DNA of 64,000 nucleotides. It comes from JADLGL01 sp050184415. Lineage in GTDB: Bacteria; Pseudomonadota; Alphaproteobacteria; Rhizobiales; Kaistiaceae. Made by a program: the position numbers and the translations under genes. Positions 48,291-57,113 of the stretch are shown here, piece by piece. Below the pieces are notes generated by a model. That model did no database searches and was not told the DNA's origin. It was given only the letters and a program-made list of their open reading frames with translations. Numbering within the stretch: the stretch's first letter is position 1; every line of letters begins with the position of its first letter. The DNA is taken from contig JBFXAJ010000011.1 in assembly GCA_050184415.1 (NCBI GenBank), positions 38,470-102,469 of the forward strand, read 5' to 3'.

Positions 48291-49131
48291 TGCCGAGCCT
48301 CCGCCGGCCCCAGGCCTGGATCAGGTTGATGACCAGCAGCAGCGCGAACGAGATCAGGAGCATCGTCGTAGCGATCGCCGCCGCGCCGGCGTAGTTGAAC
48401 TCCTCGAGCTTGATGACGATGAGGAGCGGCGCGATCTCCGACACGAACGGCAGATTGCCGGCGATGAAGATGACCGATCCGTACTCGCCCACGGCCCGCG
48501 CGAGCGCGAGCGCAAAGCCGGTGAGCACTGCCGGAAGCAGCGCCGGCAGGATGACCCGCGTCGCCGTCTTCCAGCGCCCTGCCCCGAGCGTCGCCGCCGC
48601 CTCCTCGTACTCGCGGTCGAAATCCTGCAGCACGGGCTGCACGGTGCGGACGACGAAGGGGAGGCCGATGAAGATGAGCGCGATCGTGATGCCGATCGGC
48701 GTATAGGCGATGCGGAGGTCGAAGGTGTTGAGGAAGAACTCACCGAGCCAGCCGTTGCGGGCGTAGAGCGCGGTGAGCGCGATGCCGGCAACCGCCGTCG
48801 GGAGCGCGAAAGGGAGGTCGATGATCGCATCGACGAACCGGCGGCCCGGGAACCGATAGCGCACCAGGACCCAGGCCAGGATCACGCCGAACACGACGTT
48901 GACCGTCGCCGCGATCAACGACAGCACGAAGGAGGTCCGGAGCGCCGCGAGCGTCCGCGGCGCGGTGGCGAGCTCCCAGAACTCCGAAAGGCCGAGCGAG
49001 GCGCTGCGCAGCACGAGGGCCGCAAGCGGGATCAGCACGATCAGGCTGAGATAGGTCAGCGCAAAGCCAAACGTCATCCCGAAGCCCGGGATGACGCTTG
49101 GCCGCTTGAGCGCTCGGAGGGATAGCGCCAT
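48283..49131 (-). CDS. cysT: Sulfate importer permease CysT (CysU)
   Basis: A 282-residue permease with about six membrane segments. The CysT hallmarks are SVIPGFGMTFGFALTYLSLIVLIPL in parts, DLPFALPTAVAGIALTALY, and the EAA loop EEAAATLGAGRWKTATRVILP. It forms the translocation path with CysW. It follows the sulfate-binding protein gene with a gap of 20 bases. Confidence 0.94.
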   Translation of the reverse strand: MALSLRALKRPSVIPGFGMTFGFALTYLSLIVLIPLAALVLRSASLGLSEFWELATAPRTLAALRTSFVLSLIAATVNVVFGVILAWVLVRYRFPGRRFVDAIIDLPFALPTAVAGIALTALYARNGWLGEFFLNTFDLRIAYTPIGITIALIFIGLPFVVRTVQPVLQDFDREYEEAAATLGAGRWKTATRVILPALLPAVLTGFALALARAVGEYGSVIFIAGNLPFVSEIAPLLIVIKLEEFNYAGAAAIATTMLLISFALLLVINLIQAWGRRRLGNV

Positions 49132-49151
49132 AAGGCTGGTCGAGGTCCTTG

Positions 49152-50171
49152 CTAGGGGGCCGCGTAGATCTGGTCGAAGATGGCGCCGTCGGCGAAGAAC
49201 CGGGGCTGCGCTTCGGCCCAGCCGTTGAAGTGGTCGATCGTGACGAGCTCGATCTCCTGGAACCGGGCCAGATCGGCCGGGTCGGCGAATTCGGGCAGCG
49301 ACGGCCGGTAGAAATTGGCGGCCGCGATCCGCTGGCCTTCCTCGCTGTAGAGGTAGCGAAGATACTCCGTGGCCACTTCGGTGGTGCCGTGCGCGGCGGC
49401 GTTCCGCGTGACCACCGCGACCGGCGGCTCGGCGAGGATCGACAGAGTCGGATAGACGATCTCGAACTCGCCTTCGCCGAGCTCTTCGAGGGCGAGATAG
49501 GCCTCGTTCTCCCAGGCAAGGAGGACGTCGCCGATGCCGCGCTCGACGAAGGTCTGGGTCGAGCCGCGGGCGCCGGTGTCGAGGACGGGAACATTCCCGT
49601 AGAGGTCAGCGACGAACTGCTGCGCGACAGCCTGGTCGCCATTGTTCTGGGCCTCGGCCCAGGCCCAGGCGGCGAGGAAGTTCCAGCGCGCACCGCCCGA
49701 GGTCTTCGGGTTCGGCGTGATGACCTCGATGCCCTCGCGGACGAGGTCGCCCCAATCCTGGATGTTCTCCGGATTGCCGGCGCGGACGAGGAACACGATC
49801 GTCGAGGTGTAGGGCGCGGAATTGTTCGGGAGCAGCGTGCGCCAGTTCGGATCGATGAGGCCGGTCGCCGCGATCTGGTTGATGTCGCCTTCGAGCGCCA
49901 GCGTCACGACGTCGGCCTGGAGGCCGTCGATGACCGCGCGGGCCTGCGAGCCCGAGCCGCCATGCGACTGCTGGATAGTGACGGTCTGGCCGGTGGTCGT
50001 CTGCCAGTGGGCGGCGAAGGCTTCGTTGAACACCCGATAGAGCTCGCGGGTCGGGTCGTAGGACACGTTGAGGAGTTCGAGGGTCTGGGCTTTGGCCGTG
50101 AGGACAGGCGTGACCGCGAGGGCTGCGACGGCAACAGCGCCGAATACCCCGCTAAGCAGGCGTTTCTTCAT
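49152..50171 (-). CDS. sbp: Periplasmic sulfate-binding protein
   Basis: A 339-residue secreted protein (signal peptide ending AKA). Sulfate-binding family blocks are LLNVSYDPTRELYRVFNEAF in parts, QSHGGSGSQARAVIDGL, VVTLALEGDI, PKTSGGARWNFLAAW and NEAYLALEELGEGEFE in parts. It captures sulfate or thiosulfate and delivers it to CysT/CysW. First gene of the importer operon. An Rrf2-type site candidate lies about 70 bases upstream. CysP is the alternative name. Confidence 0.94.
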   Translation of the reverse strand: MKKRLLSGVFGAVAVAALAVTPVLTAKAQTLELLNVSYDPTRELYRVFNEAFAAHWQTTTGQTVTIQQSHGGSGSQARAVIDGLQADVVTLALEGDINQIAATGLIDPNWRTLLPNNSAPYTSTIVFLVRAGNPENIQDWGDLVREGIEVITPNPKTSGGARWNFLAAWAWAEAQNNGDQAVAQQFVADLYGNVPVLDTGARGSTQTFVERGIGDVLLAWENEAYLALEELGEGEFEIVYPTLSILAEPPVAVVTRNAAAHGTTEVATEYLRYLYSEEGQRIAAANFYRPSLPEFADPADLARFQEIELVTIDHFNGWAEAQPRFFADGAIFDQIYAAP

Positions 50172-50240
50172 TGGGAGGGTCTCCAGCTGGCGCCGGCCGT
50201 TACGTCGGTCGCAGCGCGCGGTGATCTAACGCCCAAAATC

Positions 50241-50255
50241 CTACCTGTTTAGTCG
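50241..50255. promoter_or_regulatory. Possible degenerate Rrf2 operator at the sulfate operon
   Basis: CTACCTGTTTAGTCG matches 9 of the 12 arm positions of the palindrome CTACCA-N3-TGGTAG found upstream of the Rrf2 gene. It lies about 70 bases upstream of sbp. Confidence 0.35.
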
Positions 50256-50371
50256 TGTATTGGAACGAACGCGACGGGGAGTATTAGCAAACACCCTAGT
50301 CGCGACCAGCCGAAAAAATCGGCGGCCGCGGAAAAAAATTCTCCAAGCAGTCCGTTTTGCCCGTACCGCCT

Positions 50372-50827
50372 TCAGGCCGCTTCCTCCGACGCCGCCTCCG
50401 CCAGCGCGCCGAGCGGCACCTTCCCGAGCAACGCATCGGCGATGGTGGCGTGGTCGAGCACGTCGCGCATGGAATCGGCCACGGCGGAAAACACCCGCCG
50501 GATCTCGCAATCCTGCTCGCTCTGGCAATCCTCGCAGCGGCGATAGGCGATGCGGCTGAGGCAGGGCAGCGGCGCGATCGGCCCGTCGATGAGCCGCAGC
50601 ACCTGGCCGAAGGTGATCTCCGTCGCCGGCTTCAGCAGCGCATAGCCGCCGAGCCGCCCGCGCCGGCTGTGCACGAGCCCGTCATGCTTGAGGTCGAGGA
50701 GGATCTGCTCGAGGAATTTCCGCGGAATGTTCTGCGCCTCCGCGATCTCAGAGATGACGAGGCTGTCGCCGGAGCGGGCGAGGGCGACGAGCGCGCGGAG
50801 GGCGTATTTGGCCTTTTGGGAGATCAT
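50372..50827 (-). CDS. Rrf2 family transcriptional regulator
   Basis: A 151-residue winged-helix regulator starting MISQKAKYALRALVALA, with ISEIAEAQNIPRKFLEQIL as the recognition region and RGRLGGYAL as the wing. Cys89, Cys98, Cys101 and Cys107 lie in the loop where Rrf2 proteins such as IscR hold an iron-sulfur cluster. Four Cys instead of three is notable. A palindrome lies 10 bases before its ATG. It is encoded next to the sulfate importer on the same strand, and probably represses sulfur or cysteine genes in response to a sulfur metabolite or cluster state. Confidence 0.9.
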   Translation of the reverse strand: MISQKAKYALRALVALARSGDSLVISEIAEAQNIPRKFLEQILLDLKHDGLVHSRRGRLGGYALLKPATEITFGQVLRLIDGPIAPLPCLSRIAYRRCEDCQSEQDCEIRRVFSAVADSMRDVLDHATIADALLGKVPLGALAEAASEEAA

Positions 50828-50836
50828 GCGAAATCC

Positions 50837-50851
50837 CTACCACATTGGTAG
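50837..50851. promoter_or_regulatory. Rrf2 operator palindrome
   Basis: CTACCA-CAT-TGGTAG is a perfect 6-base inverted repeat; ATC and GAT extend it on both sides. It lies directly upstream of the rrf2 ATG and is probably the autoregulatory site. Confidence 0.7.
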
Positions 50852-51080
50852 AGATGGCCGGAAGGTCTCTAGTCTCGCGGTCGCAGCCGGGCAACGAGCG
50901 AAGACGAGCAAGGATTGCCGGAAGACCCGACGGAGCCCGATTTGCCCCTCGGAGACCACCATGGACAACGACACGACGAGGTCTGCCGACCTGTTCCTTC
51001 CCCTCGTGCCCGCGCCCGCTCCCGCTTGTACGACGAGCATGCCTCCCGTATTCTTCGGGGGCTCGGTCGTGGGGGGACGT

Positions 51081-52064
51081 GTGGGCATCGACCGCCGCCA
51101 ATTCCTGACAGCAGCGACGGCAATCGTCGTTCTGCCTTCGGTGGCGCGGGCGCAGCGACGGATGCCCTTCGTGGCGGTCATGATTGGTGCCCTTCCGCCG
51201 CCTGACCCCAGCGGCGTCGCGTGGGCTGATGCGGTGGTGGAAGGGCTTCGCGGCCAGGGCTGGCGCGTCGGCGAGAATGTCACCATCGAGTTCCGGTTCA
51301 CCGCCGGGGAGCAAAGTCTCACGCTGCGCTATTCGTCCGAACTCGTCGCCATGGAGCCCGATGTCTTCGTTACCGGCACGCCCATGAACGCCCTCGCCGT
51401 TCGTGCGCTCACCACCGCCATTCCGCTGGTATTCGTCGCGGTCGGGGATCCTATCGGCGACGGACTGGTGCGGAGCTATCCGGAACCGGGGGGCAATACG
51501 ACCGGCATCACCCACCTCGAAAACTCCGTGGGTGGCCGCATGGTCGACATCCTCATGGAAATCGCGCCGTCAACGCGCGTTGTCGGCTATCTGACGAACC
51601 CTGACACGTCCCCCCTCCCGATGCTGCCGTTCGTCGAGGAATCGGCCGCGGGGCACGGAGTGGGGGTCGTCGTCATCGACGTTCGTTCGACAGGCGAAGT
51701 CCTGCCGGCGCTGACGGAGTTCGCCAGGCGGAAGCACCCGGGTCTCGTCCTCGCCCCCAACAACTGGGTGCATAACAACGGCAGCGCCTTTGTGGACGCG
51801 ATCAACGCGCTCGGGATTCCGGCCGTCTACCCTGCCCACCGCATGGTGGTTGCGGGCGGCCTCATTGGCGTGGGCACTTACACGACGGAACTCTTCCGGG
51901 TCGGCGGCGAGTATGCAGGCATGATCCTGAATGGCCATGCGCCAAGAGACCTGCCGGTGCAGGTCGCCCCTTTCAGCGTGATGTTGAACCTGCGTACGGC
52001 GGCGGCGTCCGGTCTCGCGATCCCTTCCACGCTGTACGCCATCGTTGAGCAGTTCATCGAATAG
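51081..52064 (+). CDS. ABC-type substrate-binding protein (ABC_sub_bind family), copy 1
   Basis: A 327-residue secreted binding protein. With GTG 51081, the N-terminus reads MGIDRRQFLTAATAIVVLPSVARA, a Tat-like signal. The mature part has the TrpX/ABC_sub_bind layout: RMPFVAVMIGALPP, FVAVGDPIGDGLV, PGGNTTGIT, LAPNNWVHNN and GIPAVYPAHRMV. An in-frame ATG at 50961 with a good ribosome-binding site would add 40 residues without family character. Family members bind tryptophan, tyrosine or unknown solutes, but no permease or ATPase gene accompanies it here. Confidence 0.82.
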   Translation: MGIDRRQFLTAATAIVVLPSVARAQRRMPFVAVMIGALPPPDPSGVAWADAVVEGLRGQGWRVGENVTIEFRFTAGEQSLTLRYSSELVAMEPDVFVTGTPMNALAVRALTTAIPLVFVAVGDPIGDGLVRSYPEPGGNTTGITHLENSVGGRMVDILMEIAPSTRVVGYLTNPDTSPLPMLPFVEESAAGHGVGVVVIDVRSTGEVLPALTEFARRKHPGLVLAPNNWVHNNGSAFVDAINALGIPAVYPAHRMVVAGGLIGVGTYTTELFRVGGEYAGMILNGHAPRDLPVQVAPFSVMLNLRTAAASGLAIPSTLYAIVEQFIE

Positions 52065-52145
52065 CGAGCACAACAGAGACACAAAAATGGCGCGGCACGC
52101 GCTATTACCTCCACCGCTCGGAAGGAGGCTGGGCTAACATTGGGG

Positions 52146-52925
52146 ATGCGGCCGGCGATCGCGGCGTTCACCGCGCTACTGGCGACAACCTTGGCGATGG
52201 GACCGGCTCATGCGCAGGATCGCGTCCTACGCGCGGGCGGCACTGGCGTCCAGGCGCCGATGCATTACGTCTCCGAGGACGGCACGGTCACGGGGATCGT
52301 CGTCGATCTCCTGGCGGCTATCGCGGCAGACGTTGGTTTCGAGGTTGAACATGTGGTCCCCGTGCCGCATGGCGACCTGGTGACGGCCCTCACTGAGCAA
52401 GCCATCGATATCACCGGCGGCACGTTCGCGGTGACGTCCGAGCGCGCCGCGCTGGTGGCGTTTTCCATTCCCTACATGATCCAGGGCGAGGCGCTCGTGA
52501 TCCGGCGCGACGACCCCGGCAGCTACCGAAGCCTCGGCGATTTCCGCGGCAAGCGTATCGGCGTCATCCGCGGGTCCAGCTATGTCCCGCTTGTAGAGGG
52601 CCCGCCGCCCGGGACTTTCGCCGAGATCAGGTACTATGAGCTTACCAGCGACCTGATGGCGGCCCTGTCGCGCGGCGAGGTCGACGGCGTGGTCTACGGT
52701 TTTCCGATCGCCGCCTTCGATCTGCTCGGCGGCGCCTACCCCGAATTGATGCTGGCGCCTGGCTATGTTGCGGCGGCCACGCACCTCTACGCCTTCGGAC
52801 TGCGCAAGGAGGACCAGGAGCTGGTGGATGCGATCAACGTCTCCCTCGAAAACATGATGGCAGACGGACGGATCAGGGGGATATTCACGCGGTACGGCCT
52901 GCCCTACGAGGATTACACGCGGTAG
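52146..52925 (+). CDS. Periplasmic solute-binding protein (SBP_bac_3), copy 1
   Basis: A 259-residue secreted protein of the polar-amino-acid-binding family: signal peptide ending AHA, LRAGGTGVQAPMHYVSEDGTVTGIVVDLLAAIA in parts, FAVTSERAALVAFSIPY, RGKRIGVIRGSSY and ALSRGEVDGVVYG. AAGGAGG lies upstream; TTG 52140 is an alternative start. Two family types alternate in this cluster of four, with no transporter genes. It may serve a remote permease or a signalling receptor. Confidence 0.85.
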   Translation: MRPAIAAFTALLATTLAMGPAHAQDRVLRAGGTGVQAPMHYVSEDGTVTGIVVDLLAAIAADVGFEVEHVVPVPHGDLVTALTEQAIDITGGTFAVTSERAALVAFSIPYMIQGEALVIRRDDPGSYRSLGDFRGKRIGVIRGSSYVPLVEGPPPGTFAEIRYYELTSDLMAALSRGEVDGVVYGFPIAAFDLLGGAYPELMLAPGYVAAATHLYAFGLRKEDQELVDAINVSLENMMADGRIRGIFTRYGLPYEDYTR

Positions 52926-52943
52926 CCGCGACCCGGGTCTGCG

Positions 52944-53936
52944 TTGCAGAGGCGCGAATTCATCCAGCTTGGAATAGCCGGCGCGGCGGCCGGGATGACG
53001 ACGCTCGCGTCCGCGCAGCAACGGCCGCGGGTCGTCGGCGCCATCATGAGCGGGCGAGAGGGGGCAACCGAAACGCGGAGATTGCTTGACGCGCTCCGGG
53101 CCGGGCTTGCGGATGAGGGCTGGTTGGAATCGGGCAGCCTCGTGGTCGCGGTCAGATTTGAAGCCGTGGACGCGGCGAGCGCCGCCCGGGCTGCATCGGA
53201 CCTTCTCGCGCTGGCGCCGGACGCAGTCCTCGCCAACACGAACATCGTGACCGAAGAGGTCCTTCGCCTCACGCGATCAATTCCGGTCGTTTTCATGACC
53301 GTCGGCGACCCCATCGACGCCGGCTTTGTCGCGAGCTACGCGCACCCCGGAAGCAACGCAACGGGCTTCACCGATTTCGAACCGTCGCACACCGGCAAAT
53401 GGCTGGGATTCCTGCGCGAAACATTCCCAGACCTCGAGCGGGTCGGACTGTTGTTCAACCCCAGCAGCGCTCCGCGCAATGGCTGGTTCTACCTCACCGC
53501 GTTCATGACAGATGCGCTTGCGATGGGGATCGAACCGCTGGCGATTCGCATTCGCAGCCGGGCCGAGATCGAGAGCGCCGTAGCCGTTCAGGCGGACCTC
53601 CCGGGAACCGGACTCATCGTGGCCCCGGACGCGTTCACAATGGTCAACCGGGAGCCGATCCTGGCGGCCATCAACGACAACCGCCTTCCGGCGATCTACC
53701 CCTATTCAACCTACGCCGAGGAAGGTGGCCTCATTTCCTATGCCGTCGACATGGCCGACGTGTTTCGCCGGGGAGGCGCATATCTCGGCCGCATCCTCAA
53801 TGGCGAAGGGCCGATGAGCCTGCCGGTCCAGGCACCCAGCCGCTTCGAGCTGGTCGTGAACCTCGCGGCCGCCACCCATCTCGGAGTCACCTTTCCGCCG
53901 GCACTCCTTGTCTCGGCCGATCGCGTCGTGGAGTGA
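52944..53936 (+). CDS. ABC-type substrate-binding protein (ABC_sub_bind family), copy 2
   Basis: A 330-residue paralogue of the protein at 51081, starting with TTG as MQRREFIQLGIAGAAAGMTTLASA, a Tat-like signal. The same blocks recur: VVFMTVGDPIDAGFVASYAHPGSNATGFTD in parts, LIVAPDAFT, LPAIYPYSTYAEEGGL in parts and LPVQAPSRFELVVNLAAA. It lies 18 bases after the solute-binding gene, so they probably form an operon. Confidence 0.87.
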   Translation: MQRREFIQLGIAGAAAGMTTLASAQQRPRVVGAIMSGREGATETRRLLDALRAGLADEGWLESGSLVVAVRFEAVDAASAARAASDLLALAPDAVLANTNIVTEEVLRLTRSIPVVFMTVGDPIDAGFVASYAHPGSNATGFTDFEPSHTGKWLGFLRETFPDLERVGLLFNPSSAPRNGWFYLTAFMTDALAMGIEPLAIRIRSRAEIESAVAVQADLPGTGLIVAPDAFTMVNREPILAAINDNRLPAIYPYSTYAEEGGLISYAVDMADVFRRGGAYLGRILNGEGPMSLPVQAPSRFELVVNLAAATHLGVTFPPALLVSADRVVE

Positions 53937-54072
53937 ACCGCCACCGCGCTCGCGTGCGAACTTGATAGATCGGCCTCCCTGTGACGCGCGTCACATGCCG
54001 CGATCGCGCGCGGCGGCGAAGGTCCCTCCGGACGCATTTCCGCGTTCGATCCGAGAGGGGAGCACGTGAAGG

Positions 54073-54804
54073 ATGATCAACAGAATAGCCTTGTCCGCCC
54101 TGATCTGCGTCGTCGGTATTGCGCCGGCCCTGGCGCAGGACGAAACGTTCGATGTCGGTATCTGGAACCAGGGCCCCTACGGCGGCGATCCGCCCGCCGG
54201 CCTGTGCTTCGATCTCATGGAGGCGATCGCCGAGCGGAGCGGCCTCGTCTTCAACTATGTGCCCATGCCGGCGCTGGAGCTCATTCCGGCCGTCGCGGCC
54301 GACACGCTCGACCTCGAATGCTCCGCACTCGCCGCACCGGGCCGGCGCGATCCCGGCGTGGTCTTCATCGGACCGATCCTCACCAATCTCCAGACCATGC
54401 TCGTCCCCGAGATCGACACCACGGACTATGCCGGCATCGCGGACTTCGAGGGAAAACGGATCGGGACGACGCTCAATCCGGGGCGGCAGACATTCCTCGA
54501 AGAGGCGGGCTACGAACCGGTGACCTTCGACAATGCACCGGCGGCCGGCGCCGCTCTTGCCGCCGGCGAGATCGATGCGTGGCTGGTCAACGGAGCGGAG
54601 GCGCCGCGCCTCGCCACGGAAACACCGGGCTTGCGCATCGTGCAGACCTTCAGCTCGACGCTGGTGAACTACGGCATGATCGGCATCGGCGACGGGCAGT
54701 TCGAGCTCATCGGGCAGATCGCCCAGGCCCTCGAGGCCCTGAAGATCGACGGCACCCTCGATGCGATCGCCGATCGGCACAGCGTACCGCGGGCTCCGTT
54801 CTAG
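54073..54804 (+). CDS. Periplasmic solute-binding protein (SBP_bac_3), copy 2
   Basis: A 243-residue secreted protein (signal peptide ending ALA). Family blocks are FDVGIWNQGPYGGDPPAGLCFDLMEAIAERSG in parts, DLECSALAAPGRRDP, FEGKRIGTTLNPGRQ and AAGEIDAWLVNGAEAP. It has the two-lobed amino-acid-binding fold. The gap of 136 bases to the previous gene suggests a separate promoter. The ligand is unknown; no transport genes follow. Confidence 0.85.
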   Translation: MINRIALSALICVVGIAPALAQDETFDVGIWNQGPYGGDPPAGLCFDLMEAIAERSGLVFNYVPMPALELIPAVAADTLDLECSALAAPGRRDPGVVFIGPILTNLQTMLVPEIDTTDYAGIADFEGKRIGTTLNPGRQTFLEEAGYEPVTFDNAPAAGAALAAGEIDAWLVNGAEAPRLATETPGLRIVQTFSSTLVNYGMIGIGDGQFELIGQIAQALEALKIDGTLDAIADRHSVPRAPF

Positions 54805-55213
54805 GACCCGGATCGCCGCGGGCCGGGGACCGCCCCGCCCCGCGCCCCGCGTGGGCCCATTGGCGCTTCCGGCGCCCGCTATGCCGGGCGGCACAGCGAA
54901 ATCAGACGGGAACGTGTCTTCTGGTTCAACCTGAGCGCGAGAAGGCGGACGGGAGGAAGAGGAGGAGGAACCTTCCGCGAGGCCAAGCTCATCGCAAACG
55001 AAACGCTCACTGCGATCTCGCCGGCCACGGCCTCACCCCGCCGGTGGCGGCTGCAGAGTGACTGTCCCCGCTGACCTCCGCGATGGACCGGGGGACTTCG
55101 GCCCCCGGTCCCCTCGTTTTGAGCGCCAGTGCTGATAGGCACTGCAACGGGAGCCACGCCGCGCTATATGGCGCCGGATAGCGGCGTTCGGGCCGCCAGC
55201 ACGCGCGACCGTC
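54805..55213. other. Intergenic region before prfC
   Basis: Apart from the terminator at 55087-55117 I see no recognisable feature. Open frames across it lack family character. Confidence 0.4.
55087..55117 (+). terminator. Hairpin terminator candidate
   Basis: ACCGGGGG and CCCCCGGT enclose ACTTCGG, followed by CCCCTCGTTTT. It lies about 100 bases upstream of prfC and may shield it from upstream transcription. Confidence 0.6.
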
Positions 55214-56824
55214 ATGACCACCGCCCTCGACACCCTCCTCCGCAATTCGCCGGTGCAGCCCTACGAGACGCGCCGGACCTTTGCGATCATCTCGCATCCC
55301 GACGCCGGCAAGACGACGCTGACCGAGCAACTCCTCCTCGCCGGCGGCGCGATCCACCTTGCCGGCCGCATCCGCTCCAAGGGCGGCGGGCGCGCCACGC
55401 GGTCGGACTGGATGGAGATCGAGCAGAAGCGCGGCATCTCGGTCACGAGCTCGGTGATGACCTTCGAGCGCGACGGGATCACCTTCAACCTCCTCGACAC
55501 CCCCGGCCACGCCGACTTCTCGGAGGATACCTACCGCACGCTGACGGCCGTCGATTCCGCGATCATGGTGCTCGACGCCGCCAAGGGCATCGAGAGCCAG
55601 ACGCGAAAGCTGTTCGAGGTCTGCCGTCTCCGCGACATCCCGATCGTCACCTTCATCAACAAGGTCGACCGCGAAGGCCTCGACCCGCTGGCGCTGATGG
55701 ACGAGATCGCCGACACGCTCGCGCTCGACGTGACGCCGATGAGCTGGCCGCTCGGCATGGGCGTCGATTTCCGCGGCCTCCTCGACCTCAATAGCGGCGG
55801 CATGATCCTGCCGGACGGCCATCGCGGCGCGCTCCGCTTCGACGACCCCGACGACATCGTGCCAAGTGCCGAGCAGGCCGCCGACCTCTCCTTCTCGACG
55901 GCGCTCGAAGGCCTGAAGCTCGCCCGCGCCGCCCTCCCCGGCTTCGACCTCGGCGCGTTCCGTGACGGCATGCTGACGCCGGTCTTCTACGGCTCGGCGC
56001 TGAAGGGCCTCGGCGTGCAGGAGCTCCTCGACGCCGTGGCCGCTTGGTCCCCGCCGCCGCAGCCGCAGCCCGCCGAGCCTGAGCTGGTCTCGCCGGACCG
56101 CGACGAGGTCACCGGCTTCGTCTTCAAGGTCCAGTCCAACATGGACCCCAACCATCGCGACCGCGTCGCCTTCGTCCGCATGTGCTCGGGCACTTTCCGC
56201 CGCGGCATGAAGCTGCGCCATGTCCGCAGCGGCAAGGACATGACGGTGGCGAACCCGGTGCTGTTCATGGCGCGCGACCGCGAGACTGCGGACGAGGCGG
56301 TCGCGGGCGACATCGTCGGCATCCCCAATCACGGCACGCTGTCGGTCGGCGACACGTTGACCGAGGGCTCCGCCATCACCTTCACCGGCATCCCCGACTT
56401 CGCGCCGGAAATCCTCCGCCGCGTCCGGCCGACCGACGTGATGCGGTCCAAGCAGCTCGTGAAGGGCCTCCACGACCTCGCCGAGGAAGGCGTCGCCCAG
56501 ATCTTCCGCCCGACCATCGGCAGCAACTGGTTTGTTGGCGTCGTCGGCACCCTGCAGCTCGAGGTGCTGTCGTCGCGCCTCGCCAACGAATACGGCACCG
56601 AGGTCGTGCTGGAGCAGGCCGGCGCCGACATGGCGCGCTGGGTCGCCTCCGACGATCCGGTGAAGCTGAAGGCATTCGTCGCCGCCAACCGCTCCGTCCT
56701 CGCCGAAGACCGCAGTGGCGCCCCGGTCTACCTCGCGCCGAACCGGTTCATGCTCGACCGGATGCAGAAGGACTGGCCGGAGATCCGGTTCCTGACGACG
56801 AAGGAACGCGGGCGGGGCGGGTAA
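55214..56824 (+). CDS. prfC: Peptide chain release factor 3 (RF3)
   Basis: A 536-residue GTPase of the EF-G/RF3 family. G1 is SHPDAGKTTLTE, then RSKGGGRATRSDWMEIEQKRGISVTSSVM in parts (the RF3 switch I), G3 DTPGHADFSEDTYR and G4 NKVDREG. The C-terminal half has GFVFKVQSNMDPNHRDR in parts, KQLVKGLHDLAEEGVAQ and GTLQLEVL. RF3 recycles RF1 and RF2 after peptide release. Length and motif order match E. coli RF3. It is followed by a pair of family A repeats. Confidence 0.96.
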   Translation: MTTALDTLLRNSPVQPYETRRTFAIISHPDAGKTTLTEQLLLAGGAIHLAGRIRSKGGGRATRSDWMEIEQKRGISVTSSVMTFERDGITFNLLDTPGHADFSEDTYRTLTAVDSAIMVLDAAKGIESQTRKLFEVCRLRDIPIVTFINKVDREGLDPLALMDEIADTLALDVTPMSWPLGMGVDFRGLLDLNSGGMILPDGHRGALRFDDPDDIVPSAEQAADLSFSTALEGLKLARAALPGFDLGAFRDGMLTPVFYGSALKGLGVQELLDAVAAWSPPPQPQPAEPELVSPDRDEVTGFVFKVQSNMDPNHRDRVAFVRMCSGTFRRGMKLRHVRSGKDMTVANPVLFMARDRETADEAVAGDIVGIPNHGTLSVGDTLTEGSAITFTGIPDFAPEILRRVRPTDVMRSKQLVKGLHDLAEEGVAQIFRPTIGSNWFVGVVGTLQLEVLSSRLANEYGTEVVLEQAGADMARWVASDDPVKLKAFVAANRSVLAEDRSGAPVYLAPNRFMLDRMQKDWPEIRFLTTKERGRGG

Positions 56825-56874
56825 GCAGTACGCAAGGCGCGGCCCCCCGGGTTCTGGGGAGTCCATCCGAGCAC

Positions 56875-56995
56875 ACCTCCCCGGGCTTGACCCGGGGTCT
56901 ATTAGCCCATCCACGCCGAAGGCTTCGCCAATCAGCGCCGAATCCGGTGCACGGCCAATGGACCCCGGCGCAAGGCCGGGGAGGAGTCCGTTGTT
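56875..56995. repeat. Palindromic repeat family A, inverted pair
   Basis: The left unit CACCTCCCCGGGCTTGACCC and the right unit CAATGGACCCCGGCGCAAGG...GGGGAGGAG face each other across about 50 bases. It is more degenerate than the 33531 copy. Confidence 0.75.
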
Positions 56996-57059
56996 GGGCT
57001 GATCGAATCCGCTTCGACCGATCTCGACTGCGGGTCCAAGGACTCTCCGCTCACCCCCC

Positions 57060-57113
57060 TTGACACCCCCTCGCCTCTCGTCCATAACCAAATCGTTCTA
57101 TAACCATTCGGTC
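57060..57113 (+). promoter_or_regulatory. Promoter and operator of the second ArsR operon
   Basis: TTGACA at 57060-57065 and CATAAC at 57083-57088 are spaced by 17 bases. Two similar units, TAACCAAATCG (57085-57095) and TAACCATTCGG (57101-57111), lie between the -10 box and the ATG and probably bind the encoded repressor. Confidence 0.65.

Noticed and set aside
55007..57091. 694-codon minus-strand frame opposite prfC
   Set aside because: It covers prfC, a repeat pair and a terminator, and has no recognisable domain.
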